From the NCBI RefSeq assembly GCF_004151245.1, contig NZ_JUIW01000002.1:186001-250000 (forward strand): a stretch of DNA of 64,000 bases. Direction: 5' to 3'. The notes beneath the pieces are model-generated. The model saw only the letters and a program-made list of their open reading frames with translations, did no database searches and was not told the DNA's origin. The stretch is from Flavobacterium beibuense. GTDB lineage: Bacteria; Bacteroidota; Bacteroidia; Flavobacteriales; Flavobacteriaceae. Positions 9,848-19,041 of the stretch are shown here, piece by piece. Position numbers and translations under genes: made by a program. Within the stretch, counting starts at the first letter, position 1, and every line of letters begins with the position of its first letter.

Positions 9848-11794
9848 ATGAAAAATTTAAAAATAAAAATTATAGCAACTACCCTTTTTACAGCCATACT
9901 GTTTATGGGATGTAGTGATGAAATTTTAGATGAACAGCCTCGCAGTATTTATACTCCTGATTATTTTAAAACTGAAGAAGGAGTTTACGGAGGTTTAACA
10001 TCAATGTATGCACATTTAAGGTATATATACGGACAGGCATATTACTACAACAGTTGTCTTACAGGAACGGATGAGGTAACATACGCCCAAAGTGCAGATG
10101 CCAACTTTAAAGATATGGATCTTTCGGGTGTAGGACAGGTAACCAGTGTTACAAGCCGTGCAGATGTTTTATGGAATGCCGCTTTTCCTAATATTAATAC
10201 TGCAAATGGTATAATAGAAAATGCTACGGAAGTAGGTACAATACCTGAAGCACTTATATCGGAAGCAAGGTTCTTTCGGGCATTTGATTATTTTATGCTG
10301 GTACAAACATTTGGTGGTGTACCATTAGACTTAGGAGCAGGAGAGTTAAGGTTCAATACAAATCCGGTAAGGACATCCGTGCGTAATACAGTTCCCGAAG
10401 TATATACTAAAGTAATATTCCCGGACCTAATAACAGCGATTAACGATTTACCTGAAGCCGGACGTGTAACCGGAGGTGCTACAAAAACTTTAGCTCGACT
10501 GTATCTTGCAAAAGCATACTTAACATATGCGTGGTGGCTGGAAAATCCTAACGGTATTCCAACTTATCCTGATACATCAAGGGTAGATCCTGACGGACAA
10601 AGTGCACAGTGGTATTATCAGCAGGCTTATGATATTGCTGTGGAAGCTATAGATAATCCGGGGCCATTTGCTTTACAGCAAACATATTATGATGTTAATT
10701 TGGGTTCTAACGACCGTAATAACGAAATATTATTATATGCTGACCATACTGAAGCAAGTGAATTTTATAATGGTGCCAGTTTAACTTACAGTAATGGTGC
10801 AGCTCCTGATAATTTTGCAGGCTGGATGATGACATGGAATTATACGAATCTTAGAAGTGCGGCCGATATGGCTCAAGAAAATCTTATAAGTTCGGTACAA
10901 CGTGAAGCTTCTCAGGCCCTTGGACGCCCTTGGACGCGTATGTGTCCTACTATAGATGTAGTAACCAATACATTTGCAGATAAGACAAATGACTCAAGAT
11001 ACGATGGAACCTTTACCACTGTTTATCGTGGTAACTGGCCTAAAGGAGGAGTATCCAATGCATTCTTATATAATGCTAATAATATGGAGGTTTACCCGGG
11101 TGATGCCATATTAACTTTCTTAAACGAAGAACCTGCTGAAGCTATCGATTATTCAAACTCTGTATACAAGAGTAATATTGGTGCCGGTGTTTTACCGGGA
11201 AGGGCAGACTATGTAATATCGCCACAAGGAATAAGTAGGCTTGCCTATCCGGGCTTATGGAAATTGGGAACTTACCGTACCGATAATGGTAGTGGACTGG
11301 GGCAGCCAAATGCAGCGAGTACACGTCCGTTTAATGTGGCTAAATTCTCTGAACTATATTTTATAGCGGCAGAAGCCAATGTAAAAGGAGCAGCGCCACA
11401 GGGCGGTAAAACAGCTTATGATTTAATAAATGTTATTCGTGCACGTGCAGGTATGTGGCGTTGGGATAACAATGGCAATATGGTTAAGAATGAAGACAAT
11501 AGTGCTGCTATGGTAGCTGCAACACCAACAAATATTGATATTAACTATATTCTTGCCGAGCGTTCTCGTGAATTTTATGGAGAGGGTTATCGTTGGTTTG
11601 ATCTTGTGCGTACACAAAAATGGGGAGAGTTGGCTTCAACCTATACTATTTGTGGCTCAGGTATTGGCGATCATACACCACAAACAATTCAGCGTAATAT
11701 TGAACCTTACCTTTATTTACGACCAATTCCTCAGGGTCAGCTTGATGCTATGGAAGGAAATACACAAAATTATCAGAATCCGGGATATAATTAA
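9848..11794 (+). CDS. SusD-like glycan-binding lipoprotein (xylan PUL)
   Basis: A 648-residue RagB/SusD protein that caps the preceding SusC at the cell surface. The lipoprotein signal ends in MGCSDE (lipidated Cys), followed by ILDEQPRSIYTPDYF. The N-terminal tetratricopeptide part contains SEARFFRAFDYFMLVQTFGGVPL and the C-terminal SusD motif is LAERSREFYGEGYRWFDLVRT. It ends RPIPQGQLDAMEG...NPGYN, the usual tail. It is longer than most SusD proteins (500-600), implying larger binding loops. A hairpin at 11819-11854 closes the unit. Confidence 0.94.
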   Translation: MKNLKIKIIATTLFTAILFMGCSDEILDEQPRSIYTPDYFKTEEGVYGGLTSMYAHLRYIYGQAYYYNSCLTGTDEVTYAQSADANFKDMDLSGVGQVTSVTSRADVLWNAAFPNINTANGIIENATEVGTIPEALISEARFFRAFDYFMLVQTFGGVPLDLGAGELRFNTNPVRTSVRNTVPEVYTKVIFPDLITAINDLPEAGRVTGGATKTLARLYLAKAYLTYAWWLENPNGIPTYPDTSRVDPDGQSAQWYYQQAYDIAVEAIDNPGPFALQQTYYDVNLGSNDRNNEILLYADHTEASEFYNGASLTYSNGAAPDNFAGWMMTWNYTNLRSAADMAQENLISSVQREASQALGRPWTRMCPTIDVVTNTFADKTNDSRYDGTFTTVYRGNWPKGGVSNAFLYNANNMEVYPGDAILTFLNEEPAEAIDYSNSVYKSNIGAGVLPGRADYVISPQGISRLAYPGLWKLGTYRTDNGSGLGQPNAASTRPFNVAKFSELYFIAAEANVKGAAPQGGKTAYDLINVIRARAGMWRWDNNGNMVKNEDNSAAMVAATPTNIDINYILAERSREFYGEGYRWFDLVRTQKWGELASTYTICGSGIGDHTPQTIQRNIEPYLYLRPIPQGQLDAMEGNTQNYQNPGYN

Positions 11795-11818
11795 ATTAGT
11801 TTGTGTTAAGTTGAGTTT

Positions 11819-11854
11819 AAACCTGCGACAGCTACTGTTGCAGGTTTAATTTTT
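11819..11854 (+). terminator. Rho-independent terminator after susD
   Basis: A 13-bp stem (AAACCTGCGACAG against CTGTTGCAGGTTT, one G-T pair) with a 3-nt loop, followed by a T-rich run. It separates the susCD unit from the LacI gene. Confidence 0.8.
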
Positions 11855-11959
11855 TATATTGATAAAAAATTTGTAATTTATTTAGATAAATAGATTATTG
11901 ATTGATATTTTATTTTAAATTATTATAATTGCCTTACCAATTAATTAACACAATTATAA

Positions 11960-13000
11960 ATGGCTAATATTACAATAAAAGATATTGCAAAAGCACTTAA
12001 TTTCTCTGTTTCAACTATCTCTAAAGCTTTAAATAACAGCTATGAAATAAGTGCCGAGACAAGAAAAATAATAATAGATTATGCTAACCAGCATAATTAC
12101 AGGCCTAACAGGTTAGCAAAGAGCCTTAAAATAGGGCATACAAACTCAATTGGTGTAATTGTAAACTCTTTTTTCAGTAGTACTTTTTTGGCACAGGTAT
12201 TAGATGGTATTCATAAGGCTTCCAATGAGGTAGGCTGTGATATTATTATAATGCAGAGTTATGAAAATGTGGCCAATGAGAAAGCTTGTTTAGACTCGTT
12301 AATCTCTAAAGGTGTTGATGGTATTTTATTATCTCCTGTTAGCGAAACATCTAATTCTGATTATATTAACCTTATTAATGAAAAGCACTGCCCGGTTGTC
12401 TTGTTTGACAGATTAAATCCTGAAATTAAAACAACCAAGATTGGAGTCAATGAATATAAAGGAGCATTAGAGGCCACCCAGCACCTTATAGACATTAACA
12501 GAAAAAGAATATTATTTATAACAGGAGATAAATTTGGTGATAATAATCAAAGAATTCAGGGTTTTAAAAAAGCATTAAAGAATTTAGACATACCAATTAA
12601 TCCCCGATACATGGTTTTTTGTAGTCTCGAAAACACCGATGAAATGGATGCTAAAATAAGTAACTCCATATTGGAGTTAAGAGAGCAAAATATAGCACCT
12701 AATGCTATATTTGGTGCTACAGATGTTATAACTACCAGAAGCTTGGGTATTTTAGCAAAATTAAAAATAAAAGTACCGGAAGAAATTGCCGTAATAGGTT
12801 TTGCAAATACAGATATTGCTTTTTCACTTAATCCTTCACTTTCTGCTATAAGGCAGCCGGCAAAAGATATGGGGTATATGGCACTTAAAAAACTTATGGA
12901 GCTTATAGAATGCGAATCAAATGCAAAAAGGGCGTCAATATATGAAACCATACTGCTTGATACCTCAATAAGTATAAGAAACTCTACAACCCTGCAATAA
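11960..13000 (+). CDS. LacI family transcriptional regulator
   Basis: A 346-residue LacI/GalR protein. Residues 2-55 are the DNA-binding region (ITIKDIAKALNFSVSTISKALN, then YRPNRLAKSLK as hinge). Residues 60-340 form the periplasmic-binding-protein-like ligand domain (NSIGVIVNSFFSSTF, SKGVDGILLSPV, VLFDRLN, FGATDVITTRSLG). It is placed between the susCD unit and the hexuronate genes, so it is the first candidate for the shared operator AAACGTATTCGTA. The effector is probably a uronate-pathway intermediate, but this is inference. It is convergent with the transporter gene, with only 4 nt between stop codons. Confidence 0.93.
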   Translation: MANITIKDIAKALNFSVSTISKALNNSYEISAETRKIIIDYANQHNYRPNRLAKSLKIGHTNSIGVIVNSFFSSTFLAQVLDGIHKASNEVGCDIIIMQSYENVANEKACLDSLISKGVDGILLSPVSETSNSDYINLINEKHCPVVLFDRLNPEIKTTKIGVNEYKGALEATQHLIDINRKRILFITGDKFGDNNQRIQGFKKALKNLDIPINPRYMVFCSLENTDEMDAKISNSILELREQNIAPNAIFGATDVITTRSLGILAKLKIKVPEEIAVIGFANTDIAFSLNPSLSAIRQPAKDMGYMALKKLMELIECESNAKRASIYETILLDTSISIRNSTTLQ

Positions 13001-13004
13001 GTAT

Positions 13005-14369
13005 TTATTTTATTTTAGGCACCAAAAGTTTCATTATGAACCATGCAAACAGATAGGCAATCGCACAAAAAGTGAATACTATTGTGTATCCCATAGTCAG
13101 GTCTCCCGAAGCTTTATAGGCATCAAAAAGCTTACCTACAAGAAAGGATGTTAAAGCTCCCCCGATGCTGCCTGCCATAGTGCCTATACCGATTACGCTG
13201 GCTATTGCAGATTTAGGAAACATATCAGATGCTGTTGAGTACAGGTTTGCGGACCATGCCTGGTGTGCAGAGGCACACGTTCCTATTAAAAGCACCGGAA
13301 TCCAGAATGTTATTTCTCCCAGTGGCTGAACTAATAGCACAACCAGAGGTATAAGAGCTATGAAAAACATTGCTTTTCGCCTTGCGGGTGCGGTATCATA
13401 CCCTTTTTTTATAAAATATAACGGAAACCATCCGCCGCAAATACTACCTACCATGGTCATGCTGTATAACACGGCCAAAGGAAGGGTAATATCGGTGTTT
13501 TTCAACCCAAACTGTGAAGTTAGATAGGAGGGAAGCCAAAATAGCAGGAACCACCATACCCCGTCTGTAAAAAACTTACCCAATGTAAAAGCCCATGTTT
13601 CTCTAAAAGCCAATAGTTTAAACCATGAAGTTTTAGTTTCCTTTATTTCTTCAGGATTTATAATGTTAACTTCACTATCTTCTGTTATATATTCATATTC
13701 CTGAGCCGTTAACCTTTTTTGTTTTGAAGGCTCATCATAATAGATCCACCAGAAAACAAGCCATACAAAACCTAAAGATCCTATTATAATAAATGAACTT
13801 TCCCAACCTAGGTGATAAGCTATCCAGGGCACAGTAAGTGGTGCCAGAATAGCCCCTATATTTGATCCGGAGTTAAATATACCTGTAGCCAGCGACCTTT
13901 CTTTTTTAGGGAAATATTCTGCTGTAGCCTTAATGGCGGCAGGGAAATTGGCCGATTCACCAATTGCAAGTATTGCCCTTGCTATGATGAAGCCTGCTAC
14001 CGATACAGAAATACCTGTAATTCCCAATATTCCTAAAAGATCTGAAGTTCCCTTACCTATAGGAATTGCAAAAGCATGTAGTATCGCTCCTATAGACCAC
14101 ACTATTAAAGCTATGGCATATCCTTTTTTTGTGCCTATCTTATCTATAAGCCTACCGGAGAGTAGGGTAAACAAACCATAAGTAAGTTGAAAAACGGCGG
14201 TAATCAACCCATAATCAGTATTGGTCCATTTCAGTTCTTCTTCAAGAATCGGATGTAATAAACTTAGTACCTGCCTGTCTAAATAGTTTATGGTTGTACC
14301 AAAAAAGAGCAGTGTACAAATTGTCCAACGATAATTACCAATATTATTTATGAGTTTTGTTTTATTCAT
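13005..14369 (-). CDS. MFS hexuronate transporter (ExuT-like)
   Basis: A 454-residue major facilitator protein of the anion:cation symporter/ExuT group with about 12 membrane segments. It has NYRWTICTLLFFGTTINYLDRQVLSLL at the first helix, typical of hexuronate permeases, a loop motif GRLIDKIGTKKG, and IGESANFPAAIKATAEYFPKKERSLATGIFNSG. It should carry glucuronate through the inner membrane. It is the last gene of a four-gene minus-strand unit (SDR-uxuA-uxaC-exuT), with 5 nt between it and uxaC. Confidence 0.9.
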   Translation of the reverse strand: MNKTKLINNIGNYRWTICTLLFFGTTINYLDRQVLSLLHPILEEELKWTNTDYGLITAVFQLTYGLFTLLSGRLIDKIGTKKGYAIALIVWSIGAILHAFAIPIGKGTSDLLGILGITGISVSVAGFIIARAILAIGESANFPAAIKATAEYFPKKERSLATGIFNSGSNIGAILAPLTVPWIAYHLGWESSFIIIGSLGFVWLVFWWIYYDEPSKQKRLTAQEYEYITEDSEVNIINPEEIKETKTSWFKLLAFRETWAFTLGKFFTDGVWWFLLFWLPSYLTSQFGLKNTDITLPLAVLYSMTMVGSICGGWFPLYFIKKGYDTAPARRKAMFFIALIPLVVLLVQPLGEITFWIPVLLIGTCASAHQAWSANLYSTASDMFPKSAIASVIGIGTMAGSIGGALTSFLVGKLFDAYKASGDLTMGYTIVFTFCAIAYLFAWFIMKLLVPKIK

Positions 14370-14374
14370 CTATA

Positions 14375-15790
14375 TTAACTTTGGTTAAGGTTAAAGTATT
14401 TTTTTGCATTGTGGTAGCAGATATCGGAAATTATAGATCCTATCCAGTTAACATCATTAGGCAGGTATCCTTTTCTGATATCTTCGGCAAAAAGGTTGCA
14501 AAGTAATCTTCTGAAATATTCGTGGCGTGAATAGGAAAGGAAACTTCGTGAATCTGTAAGCATACCTATAAAAGTACTTATTAACCCTTGATTTGACAGA
14601 GCATTCATCTGATTTGTCATTCCGTCAAGCTGGTCTAAAAACCACCAGCCTGATCCGTATTGAACTTTCCCTCTCACACCTTCTCCCTGAAAGTTTCCTG
14701 TCATTGTTGCAAATACTGTATTGTCTGCCGGGTTAAGGTTGTATAATATGGTTTTAGATAATTTATTATCAGATTCCAATTCGTTTAGTAATGTAGATAA
14801 TGTTTCGGCCTGCTTATAATCTCCTACGGAATCAAAACCGGTATCACGGCCTAAAACCGAAACTTTGTATGCATTACTATTTCTTAAAGCTCCTAAATGA
14901 AATTGCTGTACCCATCCTTTTTCATGATACATTTTGCAGAATTCAACCAGCATAAAATAGGTAAAACTTTCTTTTATTTCTTTAGCTTTACTGTCATTAC
15001 CGTTTAAAACCTCTTTAAATATTTTCTCAATATCAGTTTTGCTGTTCTTTCCTTTGTGAGGTATGGCACTTAGTCCGTGATCTGAAGATACACATCCGGC
15101 ATCATTAAAATAATTGATTCTTATTTTAAATGCTTGTAGTAAAGATTCTAAATCTGTTATATCTATATGAGTAAGTTCACCTAATTTGTGTACATAGGTT
15201 CTGAATTTATTTCCGGAATCAATAGTAAATATCCGGTCCGGACGAAAAGTAGGCAGTACCTTGACCTTCGAATTATCCTGACGGATTTTAAGGTGAGCTT
15301 CAAGTGAATCAAGAGGATCATCTGTAGTACCAACCATCTCCACATTAAAATTGTTTAGTAATCCTTTTGGAGAAAAAGCCTGTGATTGAAGTTTTTCGGA
15401 AGTTGTATCGTAAATTTTACGGGCAGTGTCCTGATTTAAAAGTTCCGTTATACCAAAGGGATTTTTAAGTTCCATATGTGTCCAGTGAAACAATGGATTT
15501 CTTATGGTATAAGGCACTGTTTGTGCCCATTTTGAGAATTTTTCATAATCTGAGGCATTACCGGTTATATACTCTTCCTCAATACCCAAAGCCCTCATGG
15601 CTCTCCATTTATAATGATCTCCTTTTAGCCATGCATCGGTTATATTTTCAAAGTTTATATTATTAGCAACCGCAGAGGGGGAGAGGTGGGAATGATAATC
15701 TATTATAGGCTGATTTTGAGCATAGTTAAAGTATAACTGCTCTGCAATATCAGATTCAAGAATAAAATTATCTTTTAAAAAGAAAGACAT
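14375..15790 (-). CDS. uxaC: Glucuronate isomerase
   Basis: A 471-residue uronate isomerase of the amidohydrolase superfamily, converting D-glucuronate to D-fructuronate (and galacturonate to tagaturonate) in the cytoplasm. It has the metal motif DYHSHLSP (His33, His35), WRAMRALGIEEEYITG, TTDDPLDSL, RPDRIF, SDHGLSA and QFHLGALRNSN. The length is usual. The gene lies 15 nt after uxuA. As only fructuronate-specific downstream enzymes are present, glucuronate is the expected substrate here. Confidence 0.96.
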   Translation of the reverse strand: MSFFLKDNFILESDIAEQLYFNYAQNQPIIDYHSHLSPSAVANNINFENITDAWLKGDHYKWRAMRALGIEEEYITGNASDYEKFSKWAQTVPYTIRNPLFHWTHMELKNPFGITELLNQDTARKIYDTTSEKLQSQAFSPKGLLNNFNVEMVGTTDDPLDSLEAHLKIRQDNSKVKVLPTFRPDRIFTIDSGNKFRTYVHKLGELTHIDITDLESLLQAFKIRINYFNDAGCVSSDHGLSAIPHKGKNSKTDIEKIFKEVLNGNDSKAKEIKESFTYFMLVEFCKMYHEKGWVQQFHLGALRNSNAYKVSVLGRDTGFDSVGDYKQAETLSTLLNELESDNKLSKTILYNLNPADNTVFATMTGNFQGEGVRGKVQYGSGWWFLDQLDGMTNQMNALSNQGLISTFIGMLTDSRSFLSYSRHEYFRRLLCNLFAEDIRKGYLPNDVNWIGSIISDICYHNAKKYFNLNQS

Positions 15791-15805
15791 AGTGTAATTT
15801 TAATA

Positions 15806-16978
15806 TTATTGTCCGGTAATCCCTAATTCTAGACCTCGAAGTTCTGCCAACCCTTTTAACCTGCCAATGGCAGAATAGCCCGGATGTGATGTTTTGTTAA
15901 GGTCATCTAGTATCTGATGTCCGTGATCGGGTCTGAAAGGTATGGGTACAGAGCGGTTATTATTTTCTTCTAGGATAGCTTTCATTATTTTATACATATT
16001 GACATCACCATCTAAATGATTTGCTTCATAAAAATTACCTAACTTATCCTTTTTCACATTTCTTAGATGTATAAAATATACCCTGTGTTTTACGGTTTCA
16101 AATATTTCAGGAATATCATTATGACTACCTGCCCCTAACGAGCCGGTGCAAAAACATACCCCATTAAAATCATCCTTGACCTCATTAATTATATATTCAA
16201 AATCATCTTTATTGCTTACAATTCTCGGCAGTCCCAATATAGGGTATGGAGGGTCATCCGGATGAATTGTCATCTTTATTCCTTCCTTTTTGCAAACATC
16301 AGCAATTGATTTAAGGAAAAAAACAAGATTTTCCCTTAATCCCTTATGACCTATTGACTGATAGATTTCTATACTTTGCTGTAAGCTCTCAAGGGTAGTA
16401 CTACTTTCCCCGGGTACTCCCATAAGAATAATCTCTTTTAAAGTGTTACTTTCTTGTATACTAATAGTGTCTTTTATTTTTTCTGCCTGTTCTAAAACAA
16501 CATCAGAATAGTCTTTTTCAGCGTCTTTTCGTTTAAGAAGGTAAATATCAAAGTAAGCAACTGAAGCCCATTCAAAGTAAAGAGCTTTTGCTCCGTTTTT
16601 GAGTTCCAGGTCGAGTTTTGTGCGAGTCCAGTCTAACACAGGCATAAAATTATAGCATACAGTTTTTAAGCCACATGTACTCAGGTTTTTTAGGGATGCT
16701 TTATAATTTTCCAGATATATTTTTGCATCTTTACTACGTGTTTTTATGGCTTCGTGGACAGGAACACTTTCTACTACAGACCAGGTTAAGCCTGCATCCT
16801 CAATTTGTTTTTTTCTTTTTTGAATTTCTACGACAGTCCAAATCTCACCATGGGGAACATGATGCAGGGCAGACACTATTCCTGTGGCCCCAGCCTGTTT
16901 TATATCCTGAAGGCTAACGGTATCATCAGGTCCATACCATCGCCAGGTCTGTTCAAGTTTATTTTTATAAGTATTCAT
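15806..16978 (-). CDS. uxuA: Mannonate dehydratase
   Basis: A 390-residue UxuA, converting D-mannonate to 2-keto-3-deoxygluconate. It is a TIM-barrel enzyme with the family start QTWRWYGPDDTVSLQDIKQAGATGIV, and with ALHHVPHGEIW, MTIHPDDPPYPILGLPRIVS, the metal-site VCFCTGSLGAG, HLRNVK and PFRPDHGHQI. The length is normal. It is downstream of the SDR oxidoreductase by 12 nt and upstream of uxaC by 15 nt. Confidence 0.96.
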   Translation of the reverse strand: MNTYKNKLEQTWRWYGPDDTVSLQDIKQAGATGIVSALHHVPHGEIWTVVEIQKRKKQIEDAGLTWSVVESVPVHEAIKTRSKDAKIYLENYKASLKNLSTCGLKTVCYNFMPVLDWTRTKLDLELKNGAKALYFEWASVAYFDIYLLKRKDAEKDYSDVVLEQAEKIKDTISIQESNTLKEIILMGVPGESSTTLESLQQSIEIYQSIGHKGLRENLVFFLKSIADVCKKEGIKMTIHPDDPPYPILGLPRIVSNKDDFEYIINEVKDDFNGVCFCTGSLGAGSHNDIPEIFETVKHRVYFIHLRNVKKDKLGNFYEANHLDGDVNMYKIMKAILEENNNRSVPIPFRPDHGHQILDDLNKTSHPGYSAIGRLKGLAELRGLELGITGQ

Positions 16979-16990
16979 AAATCAACATAA

Positions 16991-17812
16991 TTATACGCCA
17001 CACCAGGCATTAAAGCCGCCATCAACAAAAACTGTTTCACCATTAACAAAGGCGGAAGCATCACTTAACAAATACACTAAGGTGCCCTGTAGTTCTTTAG
17101 GATTACCAAGTCGTGAATAAGGAGTATTGTCAGCAAATTTTTTTGCACGGGAAGTAAAGCTTCCATCTGTATTCGTTAAAAGAGTACGGTTTTGTTCAGT
17201 AAGAAATACGCCGGGGGCAATAGCATTAACACGCACCTTATCACCGTAACGTAGTGAGAGCTCTGTAGCCATCCATTTGGTATAGCCGTCTATACCATGT
17301 TTTGCTACAGTATAACCTAAAACACGGGTAATAGCTCTACTGGCAGCAAGAGAAGAAATATTTATAATTGCACCTTTACCTTTTTCCGCTATTATTTGTC
17401 CAAAAACGTGCGTTGGTATTATAGTACCATAAAGGTTCAGTTCGATTGCTTTTATGGTGTCTGACACTTTTGAGTCGAAAAGATTTTGATTTGGTTCAAA
17501 AGTTGCTCCAGGAATATTACCTCCTGCAGCATTTACCAAACCATCAATTGTTCCAAAGTGAGTTAATATAATATCTCTGGCCTTTATAACATCTGTTTCA
17601 TCAAGCACATCTGCTATTACAGCAATAGCTTCTGCTCCATATTTAGCAGCCAGTTTTACTCTTGAATCAGCCTTTTCTTTATTACGCCCCAAAACGGCTA
17701 TTTTTCCTCCGGCCTGTGCAATTGCCTCTATAAAGGATTCGCCCAAAACACCGGTTCCACCTGTTACGACTATAACTTTATCCTTTAAGGAGAAAGAGTC
17801 TAAAATATCCAT
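16991..17812 (-). CDS. SDR family oxidoreductase, probable D-mannonate oxidoreductase (fructuronate reductase)
   Basis: A 273-residue classical short-chain dehydrogenase. The cofactor motif is VVTGGTGVLGESF (Gly-rich, residues about 16-28), NAAGG is at about 93, and the catalytic Ser/Tyr/Lys lie in NISSLA and YTVAKHG. It ends with FVDGGFNAWCGV. In the first position of the uxuA-uxaC operon, it supplies the only missing step, fructuronate to mannonate. Bacillus subtilis UxuB is also an SDR protein, unlike the long-chain E. coli UxuB. The function is thus inferred from context and precedent; a gluconate- or KDG-type dehydrogenase is the alternative. Confidence 0.8.
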   Translation of the reverse strand: MDILDSFSLKDKVIVVTGGTGVLGESFIEAIAQAGGKIAVLGRNKEKADSRVKLAAKYGAEAIAVIADVLDETDVIKARDIILTHFGTIDGLVNAAGGNIPGATFEPNQNLFDSKVSDTIKAIELNLYGTIIPTHVFGQIIAEKGKGAIINISSLAASRAITRVLGYTVAKHGIDGYTKWMATELSLRYGDKVRVNAIAPGVFLTEQNRTLLTNTDGSFTSRAKKFADNTPYSRLGNPKELQGTLVYLLSDASAFVNGETVFVDGGFNAWCGV

Positions 17813-17900
17813 AGATAAAATATTGGTTTATAATCTTTTTTCAATATTCAATATTACCTTTAAAATTCAAGAAAGGTTATTTATTACAAATATTTCAGCT

Positions 17901-17914
17901 AAAACGTATTCGTA
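17901..17914 (+). promoter_or_regulatory. Operator copy 3 of the glucuronoxylan regulon
   Basis: AAAACGTATTCGTA, identical to 6535-6548 and again ending exactly 41 nt before a -7 box (17956). The next bases (AG-TTT) extend the inverted symmetry (AAACTTACG against CGT-TTT on the other strand). Confidence 0.75.
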
Positions 17915-17955
17915 AGTTTAGATAGCTCTTGTAAGTATAGCTGTTTTAAATATTT

Positions 17956-17963
17956 TATTTTTG
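17956..17963 (+). promoter_or_regulatory. Predicted -7 promoter box for kdgK
   Basis: TATTTTTG matches TAnnTTTG. A possible -33 TTG is at 17929-17931 (24 nt upstream). The transcript would start about 50 nt before kdgK. Confidence 0.6.
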
Positions 17964-18018
17964 AAGAGTAGGCTGTACTTAATTAAAATAGCTGTCTTAA
18001 TAAAAATATTCTAAAAAT

Positions 18019-19041
18019 TTGGATGAAATTACTCTTTTACAAAACCATAGGATATGCTGCTTTGGAGAAGTATTGCTTCGTTTTGCCTTAAAAGAAAATT
18101 GGGTTTCTGATTCGTCTATTCCTTATTATATAGGAGGGGCAGAACTGAATGTTGCAACCGCATTGGCATTATGGGATATTCCTGTAAATTACCTGACAGC
18201 CTTACCGGATAATTATATTGGGAAGGATATAGGCAATCAGATCAGACACAGAGGAATTAACACTGACGAAGTTTTCTATTCGGGGAATAGGTTGGGAATA
18301 TATTATCTGCCTTATGGAACTGAAGTTAAAAATAATGGAGTAGTATATGACAGGGATTTCTCCTCCTTTTCACAATTAACACCCGGCACTATTGATTGGG
18401 ATAGAGTTTTTGAAGACTGTACATGGTTTCATTTTAGTGCCATTAGCCCTGCTCTTAATAAAAATATTGCCCTCATTTGTAAAGAAGCTGTCACTGTCGC
18501 ATCTGCAAAAGGTATAACAATATCCGTAGACCTTAATTACAGAAACAAATTATGGAAGTATGGTGAGTTGCCCGATAAAATAATGCCTGATTTAGTTAGT
18601 GACTGTAATGTAATAATGGGAAACATTTGGGCTGTAGAGAGTCTTTTAGGAATACCGGCACATCTTACTGAAAGTAAAAATGTTTCTAACGAGAAATTGA
18701 ACGAAGCGGCAGTAATAAGTATAGAAAGAATACAGAAAAAGTATCAAAAGGTTCATACAGTTGCTCTTACCTATAGGTTAAAAGAGTCTTATTTTGGCGT
18801 ATTGCAAAAAGAAGATACTTTTTTCACCTCAAATATTTTTGAAAACATATCTGTTACTGACAGTGTAGGGAGTGGTGATTGTTTTATGGCAGGGCTTATT
18901 TACGGTATATGTAATAACCTTCCTTCTCAGGATATAATTAATTTTGCTGCAGCAGCAGCAGTAGGTAAACTTGCTGAATCCGGAGATGCAACAAATCAAT
19001 CAGTTGAGCAGATTAAAAGAATTTTAAGCAATGCGAGATAA
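18019..19041 (+). CDS. kdgK: 2-dehydro-3-deoxygluconokinase (KDG kinase), PfkB family
   Basis: A 340-residue ribokinase-type sugar kinase making 2-keto-3-deoxy-6-phosphogluconate (KDPG). It begins RICCFGEVLLRF, has the substrate-binding GGAELNVATALA, and the anion-hole motif DSVGSGDCFMAGLIYG with the catalytic Asp near the C-terminus. The start appears to be TTG at 18019: an in-frame TAA lies at 18001-18003 and the nearest ATG (18023) is out of frame. The gene is first in a kdgK-kdgA-Nudix unit, overlapping kdgA by 11 nt. Confidence 0.93.
   Translation: MDEITLLQNHRICCFGEVLLRFALKENWVSDSSIPYYIGGAELNVATALALWDIPVNYLTALPDNYIGKDIGNQIRHRGINTDEVFYSGNRLGIYYLPYGTEVKNNGVVYDRDFSSFSQLTPGTIDWDRVFEDCTWFHFSAISPALNKNIALICKEAVTVASAKGITISVDLNYRNKLWKYGELPDKIMPDLVSDCNVIMGNIWAVESLLGIPAHLTESKNVSNEKLNEAAVISIERIQKKYQKVHTVALTYRLKESYFGVLQKEDTFFTSNIFENISVTDSVGSGDCFMAGLIYGICNNLPSQDIINFAAAAAVGKLAESGDATNQSVEQIKRILSNAR

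Larger units (their letters stand above)
17813..18018. promoter_or_regulatory. Divergent control region of the hexuronate genes
   Basis: These 206 nt separate the minus-strand uxu unit from kdgK. They hold operator copy 3 and a good plus-strand -7 box. On the minus strand only a one-mismatch box (AATATTTG, 17887-17894) is seen, touching the operator region. Confidence 0.6.

Noticed and set aside
12556..12951. 131-codon minus-strand frame
   Set aside because: It lies fully inside the LacI gene on the opposite strand and has low-complexity Ser/Ile-rich content with no motif.
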